Program-made: the position numbers and the translations under genes
Notes under the pieces: model-generated
What the model saw: only the letters and a program-made list of their open reading frames with translations
Told to the model about the DNA's origin: nothing
The model's database searches: none
DNA from: a virus
IMG/VR virus record: IMGVR_UViG_3300025660_000017
Span: 1-32,843 of that record
Direction: 5' to 3' (one strand)
DNA length: 32,843 nt
Part shown: one piece after another, positions 29,706 through 32,843 of the stretch
Position numbering within the stretch: the stretch's first letter is position 1
Layout of the letters: every line of letters starts with the position of its first letter

Positions 29706-29871
29706 AATTAGACTAACAATTACTATTGATGAAGAGAACATGGACTATCTTAACCAACTCGGTGAAGAAATCGGCAGCGTATCAGCAGCGATTAATTTTT
29801 TAATCAGAGATAAGAGGAACTTAAATCAAGCGCTGGGGTTTATTGAGAAAGCATTGAGGGAGGAAAAATGA
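29698..29871 (+). CDS. Ribbon-helix-helix-like DNA-binding protein (57 aa)
   Basis: ATG 29698 overlaps the preceding stop, with GAGGAGCTAAAAG upstream. The 57-residue product has an alternating N-terminal strand (KIRLTITIDEE) followed by two helices (NMDYLNQLGEEIGS and SAAINFLIRDKR), the ribbon-helix-helix layout used by phage repressors such as Arc. A repressor of the promoter at 29185-29223 would be a natural role; inference. It overlaps the next ORF by four bases (ATGA). Confidence 0.6.
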   Translation: MSKIRLTITIDEENMDYLNQLGEEIGSVSAAINFLIRDKRNLNQALGFIEKALREEK

Positions 29872-29924
29872 CAACAACATTCTGCGCAGTAGTGTTTATT
29901 TGGTTTTTATTTAGACTTTACTAG
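29868..29924 (+). CDS. Tiny hydrophobic peptide (18 aa)
   Basis: MTTTFCAVVFIWFLFRLY, almost wholly hydrophobic, starting at ATGA overlap with the preceding gene and preceded by GAGGGAGGAAAA. Its stop codon is part of the next gene's ribosome-binding site (CTAGGAGG). The strong translation signals make it a believable membrane-active micropeptide or a coupling device. Confidence 0.45.
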   Translation: MTTTFCAVVFIWFLFRLY

Positions 29925-29934
29925 GAGGTAAACA

Positions 29935-30150
29935 ATGAAAATTAAAGAGATTTTAAGTCAACACAGAAGAGATTTTACAGCAATTTATGAGTGTGAGAAT
30001 TGTAAACATGAGATCAAAAGCAGTGGTTATGACGACGCTAATTATCACCAAAACGTAATTCCAAGTTTTACTTGTCCTGAATGTGGCAAAAACGCTCCCG
30101 ACAACTATAGGGCATTAACAACAAAATACCCGGAGGACTATCAGGTTTAA
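29935..30150 (+). CDS. Small zinc-ribbon protein
   Basis: A 71-residue protein with CENC near residues 20-23 and CPEC near residues 45-48: a single zinc ribbon between helices. TAGGAGGTAAACA is a strong ribosome-binding site. Small ribbons of this type are frequent in phage early regions and bind nucleic acid or protein partners. It closes the small-gene cluster that begins at 29243. Confidence 0.7.
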   Translation: MKIKEILSQHRRDFTAIYECENCKHEIKSSGYDDANYHQNVIPSFTCPECGKNAPDNYRALTTKYPEDYQV

Positions 30151-30198
30151 TTGACAATCATTCTCGCTCATGTCCTAATCTTAAGGCATGAGCGAGAA
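30151..30198 (+). promoter_or_regulatory. Promoter with 12-bp palindrome over the VRR-NUC start
   Basis: TTGACA (30151-30156) and CCTAAT (30174-30179) have a 17-base spacer. TTCTCGCTCATG (30161-30172) and CATGAGCGAGAA (30187-30198) form a perfect inverted repeat spanning the -10, the start site and the ATG at 30188. It could be an operator or, in RNA, partly sequester the start. No ribosome-binding site is visible. Confidence 0.65.
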
Positions 30199-30556
30199 GC
30201 AGATAGAAAACGCAATTCTCGATTACTTAAATTTGATCGGGTTTTTTGCCTTCAAAGTAAAAGACCAAGCCCAATTTATCAATGGCAGTTATCGCAAGCC
30301 CGGAAGGCATTGCGTTCGAGGCGTTAGCGATATAATCGCAGTAAAAAACGGCAAAGTGCTTTTTATCGAAGTAAAAACGGACACGGGGCGGCAATCGGAG
30401 CATCAAAAAGAATTTGAGCGCTGTATACAAAACACAGGCGGCGGTTATTATGTAGTGCGGTCACTGGGTGAGTGTGAAATTCTTATCGAGTCGCTGGATC
30501 TTGCTAGACACCAGCGGATTACTAAGCTAGAACAAAATCAGGGTTATATCTACTGA
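30188..30556 (+). CDS. VRR-NUC domain nuclease
   Basis: A 122-residue stand-alone VRR-NUC (PD-(D/E)XK) nuclease. The N-terminal helix EKQIENAILDYLNLIGFFAF leads to a phosphate-loop-like KPGRHCVRGVSDIIA (catalytic Asp near 46), then FIEVKTDTGRQSEHQKEF (catalytic Glu and Lys near 58-60, followed by the conserved Q/H). Phage versions resolve branched DNA or act in recombination before packaging. Its own promoter and palindrome lie at the start codon. Length is normal for the phage form. Confidence 0.88.
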   Translation: MSEKQIENAILDYLNLIGFFAFKVKDQAQFINGSYRKPGRHCVRGVSDIIAVKNGKVLFIEVKTDTGRQSEHQKEFERCIQNTGGGYYVVRSLGECEILIESLDLARHQRITKLEQNQGYIY

Positions 30557-30559
30557 GTT

Positions 30560-30592
30560 GCGGGAAGATCCCACCCGCGGCTCTTTTTCTCT
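30560..30592 (+). terminator. Terminator-like hairpin after the VRR-NUC gene
   Basis: GCGGG (30560-30564) pairs with CCCGC (30574-30578), followed by GGCTCTTTTTCTCTC. The stem is short but GC-rich, directly after the gene's stop. Confidence 0.5.
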
Positions 30593-30680
30593 CTATCGAC
30601 AACCTAATTAAAAAATAACTACAATAAAAGAACGGCTCTTGCTAGATCGCGTGGAGCATGGAAGCGAAGCGCGGTTTTTT

Positions 30681-30709
30681 TTGACAGCGTCCTGATTTTC
30701 TGTTCTCAT
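30681..30709 (+). promoter_or_regulatory. Promoter before the 130-aa DNA-binding gene
   Basis: TTGACA (30681-30686) and TCTCAT (30704-30709) have a 17-base spacer. Transcription would begin near the GTG at 30716, again leaving no leader. A T8 run precedes the -35 and may belong to a terminator of the upstream transcript. Confidence 0.5.
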
Positions 30710-30715
30710 TAGTGT

Positions 30716-31108
30716 GTGCAACACGACAAACTTACCCTTTTTGACATCTTCGATCCAAAAATTAGTGGGCGCGACAGACTCACTCTCTTTAAAAAATTTT
30801 ATCTCTTGATGGCCCTAAGTTTTAGCAACGGGAACCGAGGGAAAGCAGCGGAATGGATGGGTATCTCTAAAAATGCTTGCACGTCATGGATAAAAAAATA
30901 TACTGACATAGAGATAGAGTCACCGACACTAGAAGAGTTAGAGCGGTATCACTCGTTAAGAGAAGATGCGAAGATCAATCACGGAAACTGTATAGCACGG
31001 CAACAAATAAATAAAACACGCAGAAGTTTTTGGTTCAAGCAATTAAATCATGCGGAGCAGATAGAGGTTATTAACAGGCTAAACCAAGTGTGGCGGGGCT
31101 TGTTGTGA
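30716..31108 (+). CDS. Helix-turn-helix protein
   Basis: A 130-residue protein with a central helix-turn-helix (GNRGKAAEWMGISKNACTSW, about residues 37-57), followed by a basic helical tail rich in Arg and Gln. Start is read as GTG 30716, directly where transcription should begin; no ribosome-binding site is visible at it or at the in-frame ATG near 30809. It could be a late-gene regulator or a terminase-like DNA-binding protein because the packaging genes follow downstream. Not recognised beyond the motif. Confidence 0.6.
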   Translation: MQHDKLTLFDIFDPKISGRDRLTLFKKFYLLMALSFSNGNRGKAAEWMGISKNACTSWIKKYTDIEIESPTLEELERYHSLREDAKINHGNCIARQQINKTRRSFWFKQLNHAEQIEVINRLNQVWRGLL

Positions 31109-31130
31109 CTAAAAAAAGGAGATTAGAGTT

Positions 31131-31718
31131 TTGAAAGTTAAATGCAGTTACGACGAATTAGTACCGCTTCACAAGCTAATACCGCACCCAAAGAATAGAA
31201 ACAGGCATCCCGACGGACAGATCGGCAGACTAGCGAAGATCATTGACTATCAAGGCATGAGATCGCCAATTGTAATATCAAAACTTAGCGGGTTTATAAC
31301 AAAAGGTCATGGGAGACTAGAAGCTCTAAAGAAACTAGGTTGGGAAACTGCACCAGTTAATCATCAAGAGTATGACAACGAAGCTCAAGAGTACGCCGAC
31401 ATTATAGCGGATAACGAAATCGCTAGGTGGGCAACGCTTGATCAAGATGGTTTGATCGAGGACTTGAAAGAGATTGAGATCGAGGATTTGGAAGTATTAG
31501 GGTTGGATGATTTTAATTTTGATGCAGTCAGCATTAAAGAGATAAATCAAGGCGACGAGAACAGCGAATGGGCTGGTCTTCCGGATTTCAATCAAGGGGA
31601 TAATTATATTAAACTTATTTTTCACTTCCCGTCCGAAGAGGCAAGGGAGGCTTATGTGAAAAAAAATAACATAGAGGTAACCATGAAAAAGAGTAATCAG
31701 TGGATTGTTCACAAATAA
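31131..31718 (+). CDS. ParB/sulfiredoxin-fold nuclease-like protein
   Basis: A 195-residue protein starting at TTG 31131 with AAAAGGAGA upstream. The ParB N-terminal fold is clear: LVPLHKLIPHPKNRNRHPDG, then IIDYQGMRSPIVISK, ITKGHGRLEALKKLGWETAP (the conserved GH-R box), and QEYADIIADNEIARWA. Phage proteins of this type often accompany DNA methylase or base-modification genes. Here the neighbour is a TAGT-like glycosyltransferase, which its end overlaps by 19 bases. The C-terminal 65 residues form an extra acidic and then small alpha/beta domain. Confidence 0.82.
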   Translation: MKVKCSYDELVPLHKLIPHPKNRNRHPDGQIGRLAKIIDYQGMRSPIVISKLSGFITKGHGRLEALKKLGWETAPVNHQEYDNEAQEYADIIADNEIARWATLDQDGLIEDLKEIEIEDLEVLGLDDFNFDAVSIKEINQGDENSEWAGLPDFNQGDNYIKLIFHFPSEEAREAYVKKNNIEVTMKKSNQWIVHK

Positions 31719-32503
31719 AATATCCTATATATATTATCTCAAAAGGACGCTGGGAAAAGCCAATCACCGCAGGGTTCCTTAAAGCCGCTGATATCCCTTT
31801 TTTAATAGCGGTTGAACCTCAGGAGTATAATAATTATTGTGATACTCTTGGCGAGGAATATGTTGCTAAGTTGCCATTTTCCAATATGGGGGTAGGTTCT
31901 TATCCTGCAAGAAACTGGTGCTGGGAGGACAGTATCCAAAAAGGACACAGAAAACACTTTCTTTTTGATGATAATATAAGAGGATTTTACCGTCTTAATA
32001 ATGGTCACCGCTCAAGATGTGAACCATATTTGCCTCTACTCACCCTACAGGACTTCTCTGATAGATATGAAAACCTTGCTGTAGCCGGTTATAACTATCT
32101 TTATTTTGCAAACAAAGAAACAAAGAAACCGTTTTCTATTAATACTCATGTCTACAGCGGCATGTTGATAACTAATAAAATTAAATATCGTTGGAGAATG
32201 AAGTATAATGAGGACGTTGATCTATGTCTACAGGCTCTGCATGAAAGGTGGTGTACTGCTTTAATTAATGTATTCTTAATTGATAAGGTATCAACGGTTG
32301 TTAAATTGAAGGGTGGTAACCAGACAGAACTTTACAAGAACAATGACCATAATTTGAAAACGCTTAAATCGAAATCCCTCGAAAAAGCATGGCCACAATA
32401 TGTGAAAGTAGTAGAGCGATTCGGTAGACCTCATCACCAAGTTAGCTGGAGAAAATACTTTAAGCACCCCCTTCGAAGGATAACTAATAATGGGAATGGG
32501 TAG
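31700..32503 (+). CDS. TAGT-like GT-A glycosyltransferase, candidate DNA base modifier
   Basis: A 267-residue protein opening with YPIYIISKGRW, followed by AVEPQEYNNYCDTLG, MGVGSYPARNWCWE and HFLFDDNIRGFYRLNNG (Asp-Asp near residues 93-94, the DxD-like metal site). Then come VAGYNYLYF, YNEDVDLCLQALH and VKLKGGNQTELY. This order matches the TET/JBP-associated glycosyltransferase family, which sugar-modifies hydroxymethylated pyrimidines in phage DNA. No TET/JBP dioxygenase or hydroxymethylase is seen in the window, so its acceptor is unknown. It overlaps the ParB-like gene by 19 bases and the terminase small subunit by 14. Family call is from memory of motifs. Confidence 0.68.
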   Translation: MDCSQIKYPIYIISKGRWEKPITAGFLKAADIPFLIAVEPQEYNNYCDTLGEEYVAKLPFSNMGVGSYPARNWCWEDSIQKGHRKHFLFDDNIRGFYRLNNGHRSRCEPYLPLLTLQDFSDRYENLAVAGYNYLYFANKETKKPFSINTHVYSGMLITNKIKYRWRMKYNEDVDLCLQALHERWCTALINVFLIDKVSTVVKLKGGNQTELYKNNDHNLKTLKSKSLEKAWPQYVKVVERFGRPHHQVSWRKYFKHPLRRITNNGNG

Positions 32504-32843
32504 ACCTCGAAAATTTATAGATTGGGAAGAGTTCGGAAAACTCTGCGCCATGCAATGTACTGCAGAAGAAATTGCGGCGTGGTTTGACATGAGCAGAGAG
32601 GTTATGAACGATAAAATTAAAGAGGAGTATGGATGCACATTCACTCAAATATTTAAAGTTATGAGGAGTAAGGGGTTTATCTCTTTGCGTCGGATGCAAT
32701 ATAAAAGTGCGCAAAAAGGGAGCGTCCCAATGCAGAAGTGGTTGGGGCAACAATGGTTAGGACAAGCAGACAAGCAGGATATTAATCAAAATATAGATCA
32801 TAATGTAAAACATGAGCGATTATTAAGGCATGTTGATAACTTA
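32490..32843 (+). CDS. Terminase small subunit candidate, N-terminal part (continues at window base 1)
   Basis: ATG 32490 (GAAGGATAA upstream; in-frame ATG 32496 is an alternative) opens a frame that runs to the window end and continues at base 1, total 144 residues. It reads MGMGRPRKFIDWEEFGKLC, then CTAEEIAAWFDMSREVM (helix-turn-helix), FKVMRSKGFISLRRMQYKSA and WLGQQWLGQADK. This pattern is common in small DNA-binding proteins placed before large terminases. It would recognise the packaging site and recruit TerL. Confidence 0.75.
   Translation, partial: MGMGRPRKFIDWEEFGKLCAMQCTAEEIAAWFDMSREVMNDKIKEEYGCTFTQIFKVMRSKGFISLRRMQYKSAQKGSVPMQKWLGQQWLGQADKQDINQNIDHNVKHERLLRHVDNL
32733..32843. repeat. 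Right copy of 111-bp terminal direct repeat
   Basis: Second copy of bases 1-111, with A in place of G at the positions matching 30 and 33 (both silent). Merging the copies gives a circular map of 32,732 bases. Confidence 0.9.

Noticed and set aside
30600-30680. Possible tRNA in the GC-rich stretch before 30681
   Set aside because: No cloverleaf arms or T-loop sequence can be matched; the T8 run suggests at most a weak terminator.

Overview
The window looks like the complete genome of a small tailed phage of podovirus (P22/T7-like) build, about 32.7 kb. The first and last 111 bases are the same sequence apart from two synonymous differences, so the contig closes on itself. One gene, a terminase small subunit candidate, is split across the join. 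A Gram-negative host is likely: there is an overlapping inner-membrane/lipoprotein spanin pair, several Sec-type signal peptides and an O-antigen ligase/polymerase-like membrane protein. Base composition is AT-leaning. I cannot name the host genus, and I see no integrase, tRNA, CRISPR array or insertion sequence.

Layout: a divergent control region at about 26342-26684 separates two arms. The rightward arm runs from 26685 to the right end, across the join, and on to 20403. It starts with a replication-organizer-like gene and small early genes, then a promoter-rich gene-free stretch (28701-29242). Next come a VRR-NUC nuclease, a DNA-binding protein, a ParB-like protein, a TAGT-like glycosyltransferase and the terminase small subunit. 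The late module follows: metallophosphoesterase, large terminase, small membrane proteins, portal, scaffold, major capsid protein, adaptor, tail nozzle, ejection-type internal proteins, a structural beta-rich protein, and holin/spanin-like lysis genes. Inside this late module sit genes for an O-antigen ligase-like protein and four proteins with signal peptides. One small zinc-ribbon gene (3850-4323) is reversed.

The leftward arm runs from 26341 down to 20400. It holds a cysteine-rich small protein, a frameshifted helix-turn-helix gene, RecT, a YqaJ-type exonuclease, tiny coupled ORFs, the repeat array, several small proteins and finally the Amidase_3 endolysin, which meets the spanins tail to tail.

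The most unusual part is 21719-24205: six paralogous Ala/Ser/Trp/Arg genes built from a 12-nt (AAWS/AARS) coding repeat. A 198-aa gene resembling the head of Imm-5-like putative immunity proteins and a zinc-ribbon gene are interspersed. Cassette junctions share a degenerate 14-nt stop/start overlap, with a Shine-Dalgarno sequence inside the preceding gene's conserved tail, so cassettes could be gained or lost without breaking translational coupling. A relic tail read in another frame shows that shuffling has occurred.

All functional assignments are from reading motifs by eye; no database search was run.
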